A DNA stretch of 64,000 nucleotides from positions 45,955,099 through 46,019,098 of the forward strand of contig CM067084.1 of the NCBI GenBank assembly GCA_034008185.1. Direction: 5' to 3'. This DNA comes from Gorsachius magnificus. Lineage: Eukaryota > Chordata > Aves > Pelecaniformes > Ardeidae. A program made the position numbers and the translations under genes. The notes under the pieces were generated by a model, which worked only from the letters and a program-made list of their open reading frames with translations, searched no databases and was not told the DNA's origin. How positions within the stretch are numbered: the first letter of the stretch is position 1; each line of letters starts with the position of its first letter. Below are positions 37,834 through 49,900 of the stretch, piece by piece.

Positions 37834-37999
37834 CAAATTCTCCTTTATTCTCCAAATTAAACTCATCTGTGCCTGTAAAAGCACGTGGGGAAATTAATAT
37901 TCTGAACTATAATTATTCTACATAAACTCCCAAAAGACTTGCTTTTGACAGGTTACCTGTTCCATTAGGTAGAAAAAGTAAGATGTCTGTGGTGGTCAC
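37834..37999. other. Unique sequence between simple repeats
   Basis: Nothing recognisable lies here between the small duplication and the AT microsatellite. Confidence 0.5.

Positions 38000-38030
<31 letters not shown>
38000..38030. repeat. (TA)n microsatellite
   Basis: An uninterrupted alternating T/A run of 25 bases (38000-38024), followed by GTATAT. It is a polymorphism-prone simple repeat and a likely melting site. No functional context is seen. Confidence 0.95.
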
Positions 38031-39259
38031 TTATTTATGTTGTTCTGAGCAATCCGGTTTTTTTAATAGCGTTGCTTTCTTGGCCTCAGTATTATCCCAC
38101 GGGTTATCAAATCTGCCTTTTACCCATTGCTTCACTATCTGAATGTTGTGGTCTCATTCTTCAGCAAGGAAATGTTTAATCTATGTTTTTATTTAGCTTA
38201 GTCATGCATGATGACTGATTTAATGAAAAGGTATGTGTATTTCCAGGTTATTTTATGTATTGCTTTTCTCCAAATATTACTTTGCTAAAAATAATTATGT
38301 CAGTCTAAAAAGTCAAGGAAATCCAGCAGATAATAATTAACTTATCAAAGGCAGACATTAAAGGATAATAGCGCTCTATCTGCACTCTAAATTCAGATAC
38401 TTTTTTCCAACTCTTAGGCAGTTTGTCCAGTTTTTTTCCTAACCAATTCACTACTTACAGAAACTAAATTGCATGCTCTACGTGACTAGTTTTGAAAAAA
38501 TCACTGGTCTTAATCCAGAAAAACAAATGAAAAAAAATCTTGTGTTTTCTCATTTGAGGATGCTGAACAGTATTCTATTCAAACTGCATTAACAGAAAAA
38601 TGGGTGTAGCTAAAAAGAACTTCCACAACTTTTAAAAAGGAATCTTAGTTGGTTTTATGAGCTCAGAGTTTTGCAGTACATTACTACAGAGTTTCCCAAA
38701 GTTTTCTCACATCCAGCCACCTTCATCTTCAGGCCATCTATACCCAAGGTCTGTCTGCAGGCATGTGTGCAGATACGCCTTCAGCTTGTCTTGTCCTCCA
38801 TCTTCTACTATCCTTCTTTCTCTCTCTTTGAAGATCAGGCTATATGCTTTAATTTTAATGAAGCGTGAAATTCTCACTTAATCACTCAAAAAAGGGTACT
38901 GGGAATTTACAAATATAATAAGTGTTGTGAAACTCATGTTTTCACTTCACTTTCCTAATTCCTATCAACTCTTAATGTTAATTGAAAGAGCAGCTATTCC
39001 ACTCTTTCACACACGCAAATATATCTGTACTTATCTTTCCGTGAAGACAGTTATTTGCTACTCCCTGAACAGACCTCACTATTTCAAGCTGCTTTCCATA
39101 CACAGCATTTTCTAGGTCACTGAGACCTCATTAGATATTTCAGAGCTGTGTTTGCGGATTCCTAATACTTGTAATGCTGAGAAACAATCTTTAAGCTTCA
39201 TTCAAATGGCATGTAGTTTGTTGTTGTTTTTCATTACACATCAATTTATCTGTAACTCA
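38031..39259. other. Non-coding sequence, no gene seen
   Basis: Two overlapping + frames at 38657-38881 arise from a C/T-rich patch. No repeat family is recognised. Confidence 0.55.
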
Positions 39260-39287
39260 GGGGGCGGGGGGGGGGGGGGGGGGGGGG
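39260..39287. repeat. Poly-G tract (28 bp, one C)
   Basis: Five G, one C, then 22 G on the + strand. Such a run can fold into an intramolecular G-quadruplex, with i-motif potential on the other strand. It also causes sequencing drop-out, so the true length is uncertain. A smaller GGGGGGGG-A-GGGG tract lies at 39621-39633. No transcription unit is visible nearby. Confidence 0.95.
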
Positions 39288-42200
39288 AGAGAAAGCAGAA
39301 TGTTTATGGCTTTAATAAAAAATAAAATCCTCAGATTATGACATTTTTAGAAGGATTCAGATCAGAGTACTGCAATTCAAAGTGAGTATACTTTCACATT
39401 GTACATTAAAATTTTCCTTTGAGTTATTTTATTAATTAATAATTCCCTCTCTAAGGTTAGTTTCAGTAAATTGTGTTAATACTGAGGGCACATTTGGAAG
39501 TTAGCTTTCAGTCAAACACATTAGATTATAAATCAAAGTTATAAACACATTTCAGGATACATAGCAATTTTATAGTTCTGTGGTCCCCAAAAATATACTG
39601 TTATGAATATGCTGTAATTTGGGGGGGGAGGGGTATTTCCTCCATTTGCTGAATATTAAATTGAGAATATAGATTATCTTCTGGATTGATATAGTCCCTA
39701 TACACTTGAAACTACACCATATAAAAAAAGTTCTGTATTCAGATTTAATCAAAGATGAAAAGGCCATTCAGTAGAACTGGGTATTGTATATTCAAGAATG
39801 GCACCAGGAACCCCCATGGGGAAGTGACAGGATGAGACTAGGAAAAGTTTGTGACTAACAGAATACAAAGAGTGTTCTTTCACTTTCTAATGTAAACAGG
39901 TTCAAATTAACCATAGTATAGCATTTCCCCTGGAAGCCACCTAAATATTTTAACAAGACAGTTATAGAAAGAGGACAGAAATTCTACCATGACTTCTAGT
40001 GTCCAACCACAGGTAAAAAATTGATTACAGTTTTGTTGGTTTCAGAGGTTTGTAGATAACAATTTATATCTCTGAGTTTCAGCATGACATTGAAAATGTA
40101 AGCTGTTGCAATAGGCACTTAGATTTTAGAGGCAGTTCATAGTAAAGTTAAGGTTGTATCTCTTCATAGCACTGACTTTCATATACTTAAATGTAGAACG
40201 GATCATATTTATTTATACTACCTGCTATCATTGAAGAACAGAACTTAAATAAAATGTCTTTGCCAGTTGTTCTCTATCCCTTTTGATGCATAACTGTTTT
40301 TCTGATTGTATAACATTATGGTGTTTTGGAAAGCATACAGTGCTAATTCACACTGGTATTTAAAGTATAGTGCAGAGTCATCAACTGTAATTGAACTCAT
40401 CAGAATGCTAACTAACTTAATTCAAAAGTTCACATGCAATTATATGAATGAAAATATATGTAAACTTATATTTGTAAATAGCATTTAAGTTCTAAATATG
40501 GACAAGGGAATTCCTATGTTTCAGGAATTCTTTTATACAAGCTTGTATTTGGAAATGTATTGACTGTTAAAAGCATGTGATCACCCAGTGTCGATTTGTA
40601 GAGATGTACTTTGTGATAAGTACTTGGTATTACTTACGAATTGATCTATGTCATCAGAAGGAATTCTGGAGGTGGTGAAATGTAGCCATAACTCTGGATG
40701 CGCACGTCTTTGAGCTTAGGAGAAGCTGGGATCAGATCCAAGCTCTGGGTCTGCGGGTCTTTTATGAATATAAAAAACACAGATTACAAAGTAAAGAAAC
40801 AATGCTCTTGTAAACACAAATGGAAATCTCTATGAATCTCATCTTGGTTACACACAAGGGGGGTGTATTCTCCACTGAAGTCTAATGGGATGTGCATCGA
40901 GGGGAGAATAATATGCGCCATTGCCTTGTTCACTAACAGGTGAAGGGTAATATAGATGAAATTGGAGAACTAATGGGCAAGGCAGTTCCCATTAGCATAT
41001 ACAAGGCAATTCCACATTTTGAGGCAAAGTAAAGGCAAAGTAGTGGCATAAGCCAAGGAAAGATTAAGTCTAAGACCTGCTGTCGATGTGATGAAAACAA
41101 CTTGACATTTGAGTCTTTCAAGTGCTGGTTTATCACATGAGTGGCTCAAATGATTACTTTCTCTGTAGAATCTAACAATGAGAGAACCTGAAGGACCTCC
41201 ACACCGTATCAGATACCGTGCAAGAGAAACATTGAACTGTATGAATTTGGACACACAGCGTGAAGTTGTCATTGTTTTGCACATTTCTAGCAAATGACTG
41301 AAGGAAACTACCTGCCTAAAGGAGTACGAGTGTCAGGTTTTGACAAAAGATAGATAGATTAATCGATGGATCGATCCTTAAAACCCGAATCAATTCAAGG
41401 CTTATGTCAATGATGTTTTGCCGCCATGAGTTTCAAAGGTTGACAGTACATACAAACACGCTTCCCTTTTTTCCAGTTCAGATGTAAAGCATTTTTCCAT
41501 TCCTCTGTAGACATTCTAGGACAAATTGTTCTTAAATGTGGCAATTCAAATACATACCATATGATGTTTTAAATGTGTTTCTGAAACTTTTTAATATTGT
41601 GAACGGATCTTTGATATCTGCCATCTGGAGAAGACATATTTTAATCTGTGTTCTCTTTAAAAAATTGTTGCTTTTTTCCAGAAGGTCTTGCAAAACTGCT
41701 GGTCAAAGATAATTATGCTCCAAAATAAAAACACCTCAAAAGATATTTGTAGCAATATTAAGAAAATATTATATACTGCTCTAAACATGAAACAAACATA
41801 TATAATACCAGTTTTATTACTTCTAGCAAATAGCTCCAGAAGACCTTTAATCTAATTCTAATTGGTTCACAGTGTAGCTGTGGGAAGTCAGTTATCTCTC
41901 CGTTGTTTATTAGAAATAACAGAATAATACCTGCACAGGGATTTTCCTATTCACTGATACCAATTAAATGCTGTGAAGTCTTTTCTCCTACAAGAGAATA
42001 TACAAATAATCATCTGTTTTATATTTGTCTTCTAATAATTCATTATATTTTCTAAAGATCTTTCCTAGAGGTAACGAGAAGGAATGAAAAGTTCTTTTGT
42101 TGGACTAAAATTTTTATTGCAATTACTTAGTATACTATATCATTGTAGCAGTACTTGGTTTCTGTGGAAGTGAATGACAGCTATATACATTATCTAAAAT

Positions 42201-45200
42201 ATCTATCTCTATGCTGGCAAAGCCTACACATTACATAATCCTAATTAACATAATTCCTTGAAGTTGAAGAGTCAATATAATACAAGGTATACAGACCTCT
42301 AAGATTGTGAATCTTTTGACTACAGAAAATCTGTTCTATAACTGCACCTCTGCATGCATTATGAGAATGATGATAAATTCTTTTATACAGTAAGTTCTCA
42401 AAAACTGTAGTGATTTATTTAAGTAGATCTTACTAGATTACCATTAAAATACTTTTAACTTAAATATAAATTATCTTTAAAAAGAAGCAAATCTCAATCC
42501 GGATTTAAACAAACATGAATTTAATTCAATTTTTTAGCAATACAACTGACTTTGGAAAGTGACTGGTGCTTAAGCTGTAGTAAACAAATTCTTCACATAA
42601 AAACTCACTAAAAATTTCATTTTATCATGTAATATTTTTAGTTACTATTTCTGATATTAATTTCTTAGCTAGAAAAAATACTTTTTTTGCTGTTTTCAGA
42701 AAGTTATATGGGGGTGGTTAATTATTTGCGGTTATTTTTGTGCCATATTGAAATTTTAGGCAGTGAAAGATATGTTGTATTAGATTTAGGTTAACAGGAA
42801 GGACTGTAATCTATATTCTACCCTTTTGTTAGCAGACAGAAATATCACTGGGAAGTAATGCTGTAGAGGAAAGCCTGAACAATTGTTTTGCTCTATAATA
42901 CAGAGCTGGAAGAGCTGGGAGATAAAAAATCAGTGTTCCAGGATCAGCTTTCAGAGGCACTGAAACTCCCAAACTATATTTCATTTTTTGCTGAGCATTG
43001 TGGCAGTCCAGTTATTGCTGTACTATTGAAGGACAATATATTCATAGGTCTGCACACCTATTCTCTTCTCTCTGCTCCTATAGCCAAACAGTTTTCTTCA
43101 CAGAAACTAAAGAAGGGTCAGGCATGATATTTCCTGATGATCGCTTCATGCTGAGAAGGAATAGTAGATCTTTTAGACCTGTGTGATTTTGGCTTTCTGT
43201 TTGCAGCACCTGTCTACCTTTGGTAGCAGTAGTACTAATATTAGTAAGCCTGCTGTGCCTAAAGGCAAATTCAACTTGCACAAAGCAGGAACAGGTTTTT
43301 ATCACCATACTTCATGAAGGCTGTATTGGAGAGGATCCACTTCAACTTCAGTGAAGCTTTTTCCAATATTGCTGTGCTGACACCACTACAATACTGCCTG
43401 AAGTATACAAACTTTCCACTGTTTCCACGCTCTTTTAATGGCAGTAGAAATAGTGGGCCCAGCCAGGGTGACCAGAGTGGGGCCACTGATGGTGGGCGCT
43501 GAGCAGGTGCAGCTGGTGGGGGCCACTCAGGCAGGTCCATCGGCATCGGGACAATCAAGGATGAAGTGAGGAGTGAGGTGTGGGGCAAGGTCCATTCCTG
43601 GGGCAGAAGTATTTCTTCTCAGCCATGGGACTGGGTGCTCCCCTCTCAGCATAATCTGCCTCCAAAGGTAGTTTTCTTTCCATATTGTTCTGTTTCAAAA
43701 CTGGAAGCAGCTTTTTTGTCAAAGGAAATACGGCAATGCAAGGAAGAAGGAAAGAAAATGTATATGTATTTATTAATAGAAATTGTGGTTTGAACTTACT
43801 TCCTTTCTATACAAAGTGTTCCAGGCTGCAAAATTATATCAAAAGTAAATGTGTTTGTTGTGCTTCTATTCCAGTGGTCCTATGAGCAAATTTAACCAGA
43901 TGACCCATAGTTTCTTTGAATTTTGGGGGGGTTTTAATACCACTGTCACTCCTGATGTCTTGCATGTGTGCACGGTAGCAAATACAATCCTACCTGCAGT
44001 CAGAGAAGTTGTATCCAAAGATAAATTAGACCACACGTTTTCACAGTGTGCTATTAAAGGAGCACAAATCTTCTTTAACAAAGGTAAACACAGCACACAC
44101 ATTATAGCGAAAATAAATGTTAAGATGTTTTCATTTAAAATTAATAATTTTAAAAAGACCTTCAAGACAGTATTGTCAGAATTTTACAAACTTAAGCTTG
44201 GGTTCTGAAGTGACATCAATAAAGACAGCTTTTAATGGGCAAAAATTGTTCACAGACCTGTCTCAAAGCATAACATTGTAGGACAGCAGCTATAATCATT
44301 TTTAAATCATATAATCATACTGTGCTTATACAAAGTATTTTCACAGGTTTTCTTTAGATAGCCTCTCTTGCTGTCTAAAGACAGACAGGTGCAGGCCCCA
44401 TTGCGTTGCCAGATTTTTAGCTTCCTGCCTTTAAGCCCAGTCCCCTGCTATCATGAGCATCCATGTCACATAATCCCTTTCATCAGGACAGAAAGCTAGT
44501 CACAGATCCCTAATTCTGAGGTCAGTTCTGCTCCAGCGCCATCCTCGATTAGAACAGCCAGGGGTAGAAGTGCTCTAATTTGTATCTTCTTATCCAGGCT
44601 CCGAAGAGGTTACCCAGTGCAGCCCACTGTGGCCACCCCCTGCAGAAGCACTTCTAGCAACCCAGCACACTGTACCGTGCGTATTAAAATGTGCTTCATG
44701 AAAAGGCAACTTCCTCTTTGCTCTCACTACTTACCCAGTTTTCCCATAAAAGGCAAACTGTGATTCTGGTGAAAGGAAAGGAAGATATTCGACGAAAATA
44801 CTTTCATTTCTGGCATATCTCAGGCAAATAGGAAACAGATAGACCTCCCAATCCATTTGGAAGGTGTAACAGTCACCTGCAGTTCATTTGGAGGAAGCCA
44901 GTCGGTTTTTCTGCACAATTATCTATGTTCCCTGCAATATGGCATCCATTTTTTTCTTTTATAATTTTAAAAAATGTGTTACATACACCTATTATATGAA
45001 ATTGAACTTATGGAAATATTTGTCAGAATTGGAACTGTCTGTGCTGCCTGCCCTCTTCCTCTGCAACCAGGGGGATCACCTTTCACTGCCTTTCACTGCT
45101 GGGGGTCATCCACACATACACTGTGAAGAGCTGAGTGCATTCCGTTTTAAGAATTTGACATATATGATTTGGTAAAATGCACCCTGTTTTCATTTGCTTA

Positions 45201-45571
45201 GTGCAAAGTTAAATGATTAAGTCATATCAAGGATGTTGGAGACTTGCACTTCATATTTCCCAACATGAATCTCTAGTTGGGAATTTCTGAGCAGGTAGTG
45301 TGGAAACTCACTAAAACAAACCAGTGTGTGAACCATATAAATCTGTGAAGTGGTGATACCAAACTGGAAGGGATCTCTTGACATCAGCATATACTCCGTA
45401 AATAGCATTTAGCATATTGTGTCTGACAGAATTTTTTTCAAATGGCTGTTTGAAAATTTCTTGTACTTGATGTTCCTGAAAAAGTGAGGTTTAAAAAAAA
45501 TTGACATGAGACAGTAAGAGAACACCTATTTTATGCAGATAATCACATACAAAATGTTATTTTTATTATAA
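39288..45571. other. Non-coding sequence, no gene seen, with a GC-richer patch at 43.44-43.64 kb
   Basis: About 6.3 kb with no gene recognised. Two dyads lie side by side: GAATTCCT/AGGAATTC (40508-40515 and 40523-40530) and the perfect 14-bp palindrome ATACAAGCTTGTAT (40535-40548). The patch at 43440-43640 is clearly GC-richer and supports overlapping frames on both strands (for example 43271-43588 -, 105 codons, proline-rich), but CpG pairs are too few for a CpG island and no domain is seen. The 119-codon frame at 43849-44208 + is also unsupported. The GC-richer stretch 44370-44700 matches no family I know. Confidence 0.5.
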
Positions 45572-45589
45572 AATCATAGAATCATTTAG

Positions 45590-45693
45590 GTTGGTGTCGT
45601 GATTTAGCCACAGTCAGCAACTAAGCACCACACCGCCGCTCACTCACCCTCCCCTGCCCCTGGTTCTATCCCAACCAAAAGCAGGACAGTTGG
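45590..45693. mobile_element. Internally deleted solo LTR (94 bp) with 5-bp target duplication GTTGG, nested in CR1
   Basis: The insert runs from TGTCGTGATTTAGCC (45595) to AGCAGGACA (45688). It starts TG and ends CA, the standard LTR ends, and is flanked on both sides by GTTGG (45590-45594 and 45689-45693). Removing the insert and one GTTGG restores the normal CR1 3' end (TTTAGGTTGGGAAAGAC). The first 65 or so bases and the last 30 match, from memory, the two ends of a several-hundred-bp LTR common in neoavian birds, so the middle of the LTR has been deleted. A 5-bp duplication fits an ERVL-like (class III) integrase; family assignment needs a search. No internal viral genes are present. Confidence 0.85.
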
Positions 45694-45801
45694 GAAAGAC
45701 ATTTAAGATCACTGAGTCCAGCCGTTAACCTAACACTGCCAGGTCATCACTAAAGCATGTCCCTAAGCACCACATCTACCCATCTTTTAAATACCTCCAG
45801 G

Positions 45802-45867
45802 GACAGGGAGCAGAATGAGGCCCCCATAATCCAAGGGGAAATGGTTAGCAACCTGCTACACCACTGA
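45802..45867 (+). mobile_element. Inverted CR1 ORF2 piece (about 65 bp) at the internal deletion junction
   Basis: Within the minus-strand CR1, these bases read in the opposite, plus-strand sense. They translate to a segment ending EAPIIQGEMVSNLLHH before a stop. From memory of CR1 ORF2 this is the piece that lies just downstream of the ALNAFFASVF-like motif, ahead of the RT. The left neighbour is the antisense 3' end (CCTCCAGG...), and the right neighbour is the antisense pre-RT sequence ending in ALFASV. So the piece has been flipped roughly in place, and the RT between it and the 3' end has been lost. The junction bases are accurate to within a few nucleotides. Confidence 0.7.
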
Positions 45868-46885
45868 GGCAAATAAGGCATTAAGTACCTCAGCCTTTTT
45901 CTCATCCTTTGTCACTATGTTTCTGCCCACATCCACTAAAGGATGGAGATACTCCTTAGCCCACCTTTTGTTGTTAATGTATTCATAGAAACGTCTTTTA
46001 TTGTCTTTTATGGAAGTAGCCAAATTAAGTTCTAGTTGGACTTTGCCCCTTTTAATTTCTCCCCACGTAACCTCACAGCATCCTTGTAGTCCTCCTGAGT
46101 TGCCTGTCCCTTCTTCCAAATGTCATAAACTCTCTTTTTTTTTTCCCCCGAGTTCCAGCCAAAGTTCTCTGCTCAGCCAGGCTGGTCTTTTTTCCCCACC
46201 GGCTTGTGTTTTGGCACGTGGGGATGGCCTGCTCCTGCACCTTTAAGATTTCCTTCTTGAAGAATTGGACTCCTTTGTCCTTCAGGACTGCCTCCCAAGG
46301 GACTCTGTCAACCAGGCTCCTAAAAAGGACAAAATCTGCCCTCTGGCAGGCTAAGGTAGCAGTTCTGCTGACCCCCCTCCTTACTTCTCCAAAAATCAAA
46401 AACTCTTTATCATTTCATGATTGCTATGCCCAAGACAGCCTCCAACCATCAGATCACCCACAAATCCTTCTCTGTTCACAAAGAACAGATCCAGCAGGGC
46501 ACCTTCCCTAGTTGCTCACTCACCAGCTGTGCCAAGAAGTTATCTTCCACACACTCCAGGAACCTCCTAGACTGTTTCCTCTCCGCTGTATTGTATTTCC
46601 AGCAGACATCTGTTAAATTAAAGTCCCCCACAAGAACAAGGGCTAATGATTGAATCTTCTCCCAGCTGTTTACAGAATATTTCATCTGCCTCTTCATCAT
46701 ACTTAGGTGGTCTATAACAGACTCCTGTGGTAATATTTACCTTATTGGCCTTCCCCCTGATTCTCACCCATAAACACTCGACCCTGTTGTGACCATCATC
46801 AAGCTCTAAACAGTCAAAACACTCCCGAACACATAGAGCTACCCCACCACCTCTCCTCCCTTGCCTGTTCCTCCTGAAGAGGGAT
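45868..46885 (-). pseudogene. CR1 ORF2 remnant: endonuclease domain and endonuclease-RT linker, disabled
   Basis: In a live element ORF2 encodes an apurinic-type endonuclease that nicks target DNA, followed by the reverse transcriptase that copies the RNA at the nick. Here the minus strand starts inside the endonuclease (RQGRRGGGVALCVREC-like sequence near 46870-46820). It passes GVCYRPP (near 46720), the GDFN motif (46617-46628) and KQSRRFLE (near 46570), then reaches the C-terminal SxHE motif (46414-46425). The linker follows (KVQLELNLA and NKRRFYEYI, near 46030-45970) and stops at KAEVLNALFASV (near 45870). The conserved SDHE reads SNHE, so the catalytic aspartate is replaced. Frame shifts occur near 46640 and elsewhere, and stops follow shortly after SNHE. 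The frame is non-functional. Confidence 0.85.
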
Positions 46886-46932
46886 AAAATATATATTAAA
46901 TACATATATATAATACATATAAAAAATGTATG
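46886..46932. repeat. AT-rich simple sequence at the CR1 5' truncation point
   Basis: An imperfect TA/TACATA-type tract directly abuts the 5' end of the CR1 remnant. AT-rich, easily melted DNA is a plausible place for CR1 to have resolved its 5' end, but the tract may equally have expanded afterwards. Confidence 0.7.
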
Positions 46933-49900
46933 TACACACACAAGGAAATACTGACCTGACACAACAAATGCATCATATTCTTTAGCTGCGTTAAACTCAT
47001 GCCACTGTGAATTTTTGTGAGAGCAAGAACAGAAACTTTCTTTGCTAGACTGAAAGGCTGTTATAAGGACATATATGTTTTTTTCAGATATTTTAGTCTT
47101 TTCAGATTCTAGATCTTCACTTTTCCTTCATCTTTGCCATTTCAGTGTAGGTGTTTTGTAGTGAAATGAAAAGTCCAAACTGTTAGAAGAGACATCTAAT
47201 CTTACCAAAGGCAATTCGATAGGACTTTATATAAAGTATTGTGTAGTAGTAGTAGTAGTATGTAGTTACATATATAATATATGAGTATATTATGCCAATT
47301 AGTTACTCTTTGTTCTTTTTATGTACTTTAAGATTCCAGAATTTCTGTATTGAGAACTGGAAAATTGGTAAAATCTTATTTTGGTCAGTTTACAAAACAT
47401 AGTTAATAAGAACATTTATCTGTAAGGGTATCTACAGCTACATATTTTTGATAAATGTTTTGTGACATTTATTTTTTTTCAAAAAATATAAAGGGCATGT
47501 GCTTTTTTCTTCAAAATTTTGAGGACATTAAAAATGCTTATACTGAATGAAAAGCAATGAGAACTAAAATAACTGCATTTTTGAAAAAGTTATTTACATG
47601 TGAACATCAGAACGCAGTATGAAATTAACTTTATCAACTCATACTCATATAATGCAGTAAAAATCAGGTAACATTCTGTTTTTTCATTCCCCTTAAATTC
47701 TGATTTAGTTAGTTTAAAATAAATGTTTTCATACTGGGCCAGTCTTGAGTGTGATTGTTTTAAAATGTTAAGGAACTAGAAAAAGTTGTATCTTCATTAT
47801 ACAGAATTCTTCTTATCAAAGCTTATTTGCCAAATAATAGGAGGACCCAGACTTCGGCTCTTTGTTATTTTATTAATCCTTTGGCAAGTAAAGTCAATAT
47901 TTTCATTTTTTACATTAATAAGTAGAAGGACATGTTCCCAAAGAAGGAGTTGATTGTAAATCATCACTAAAATAGAATATAAAGGAAAATGGGAAAGAAA
48001 AGGGAAAGAATATGCAAATTCTAAATAGCTGTCTTTAAATTATTACACAGTGTATTTTTCTTCAATCAATATAAAGTTAAACAGTATTGTATAATGACAC
48101 TCTGCAAAATGATAACAGCAATAACAGAATCAGAGAGATTAATGTTTTGAATGTGTGAAACCCTTAGTAAAGCTGATAAATAGAAAAAGAGAAAACAGTT
48201 ATCACAAATTAAAAATACAAGACAGAAACTTGAACAAGATTCAAAGGTCAATTTAAAGCATATTTTTAAGGAGCTCTTTATCACATTCCTCATCCCACAC
48301 AAAAAGAATTCACTTACAGGTTCTTTTTCTAATGCTTCACACATATTTCTGAATCCTAGTAGAAATGTCATAGTCTGGTTATGCTTTTATAAGTAAAGAA
48401 AATAATAGCAAAGGGGGAAAAAATTAGAAAGGCATGCTATAAGCCAGAGAAAGCTCTAATGTAGTATTTACCAAGGTCCAGAAGGAGGCAGACAATTCAG
48501 ATAATGGAAATTGTTAATTGGATGGAAGTGCTTGGATATGTGTATTACCTTCTCACTTCTATCTCACCCTTTTTCACAATGGTAGTGACATCCATATGGC
48601 ACTTGCTCTGTTTTCAGCTAATTGTTGGTCACATGGTAATGTTATATGACTCTGAGAAGCTACTGCTTTCATTAAATAATACCACTGCTCATTATGGAAG
48701 ATCTGAAAGTGGTGGGTTTGGCTTGTGCTCTTTCTCTTTTCTACAGTCATAAATGTCTGACCTTTTGAGACACAGCAAGTTCTCTCACCATTCCCTACCC
48801 TCACCCACCCAGAACTACATTTGGAACAACAGCTTTCTTCCTCTGTGACTATTATTCAGAAATGTGGTTGAAGCCAATAGAATTAAATTGGTACTGAAGT
48901 ACCTGATGAGTTTAACTATTCTTACTCTCAGTAATACTTTTGGGTATTCTTTATCTGCTCTTCCCATTATTGTAAGATAACCTGCTGTAACCCTCACCAG
49001 CACAAGAGTGCTCAACAAAATTAAAAGGTCAGCTGGAGCTGAGTGTCTGTTTACATCCTAGCAGGCCATAGTCCAACCATCTTAGGGCCACATAGCCCTA
49101 ATCTTTAGAATTTATTTTTTTCCTCTCAAACCCATCAGAAAATATTTTTTTCTGTGAAAACCTAACATCAGCAAAAAAAGTTGGTTTTTTTCCTAAGTGT
49201 CCATTCCTAGACCTTACTATACAGCATGTGGATAATGTCCTAGTAAAACATATTAAAGGTAGGGAAGAGAGTGGTGCCTGGCGGAAAGGGAATCTGGCAT
49301 TTCTAAGTCTACATAGATGTGCTAACACCAAGAACATAGATCAGTGGTCTGGCATAGCCGCTGGTATTCATGGTTGAGACAGCAAGTGGTTTAGTCAGCT
49401 TTAATCCCAGCGAGATGCAGTCTGGGAAAAGCTCATAAACTCTTTCATCCCTGCTGCCTTTCTCTTACTATGAAATCTGACAATGACTTTTGTTTAAATA
49501 TACTGCTAATCCAAGAGCTTCGTAGAGCAGACAGTCACAAGGTTCTGCCCCTCCATCCCTCGCTACACAGTATCTTTGCAGTGTGCTGATGAAGTTCCCA
49601 ACAGCATTTGTGCTGCATAAAATATATCTGTGGAGAGAAAAACACACCTTGAGGTTCCAACATTCCATCTGCCTGAAGGATTCTCATAAATAATGCAGTG
49701 TTTTTGAAAGGACAATTTAAATAGTTTGTCTTAAATTTCCTTAATCTTGGGTGTCATTCTTCTCTATGCTTCTTGATCATCATAATGAGCACATCGTATT
49801 TTTCACTTTACATCTTGCATCTCAGGCTACGCGCACTAGGTCTCCTGTTTTTGTTGTCCAGAGGGTCATTGTTGAAGGGCAGAAGGCTTTCAGGGTGAAG

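Larger units (their letters stand above)
45572..46885 (-). mobile_element. CR1 LINE copy, 5'-truncated, internally deleted and rearranged, carrying a nested solo LTR
   Basis: This is the best preserved retroelement of the window. The + strand shows the reverse complement of a CR1 element: first its 3' end (45572-45801, beginning AATCATAGAATCATTTAGG, the complement of the CR1 terminal ATTCTATGAT repeats). A short inverted piece follows, then ORF2 coding sequence (endonuclease and the linker before the RT) up to about 46885. The reverse transcriptase itself is missing. The 5' end is lost inside the endonuclease, as is usual for CR1. Stops and frameshifts make it inactive. An LTR of 94 bp was inserted later into the 3' end. 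CR1 copies normally make no clear target duplication, and I saw none. It is diverged from the consensus but much less than the copies at 21.3 and 34.2 kb. Confidence 0.92.

Noticed and set aside
43440..43640. GC-richer patch considered as a CpG island or promoter
   Set aside because: CpG dinucleotides are few, the patch is only about 200 bp, and no first exon or TATA context accompanies it.
43849..44208. 119-codon + frame, overlapped by a 99-codon minus frame
   Set aside because: Long frames on both strands over the same bases, neither with family features, point to stop-poor DNA and not a gene.
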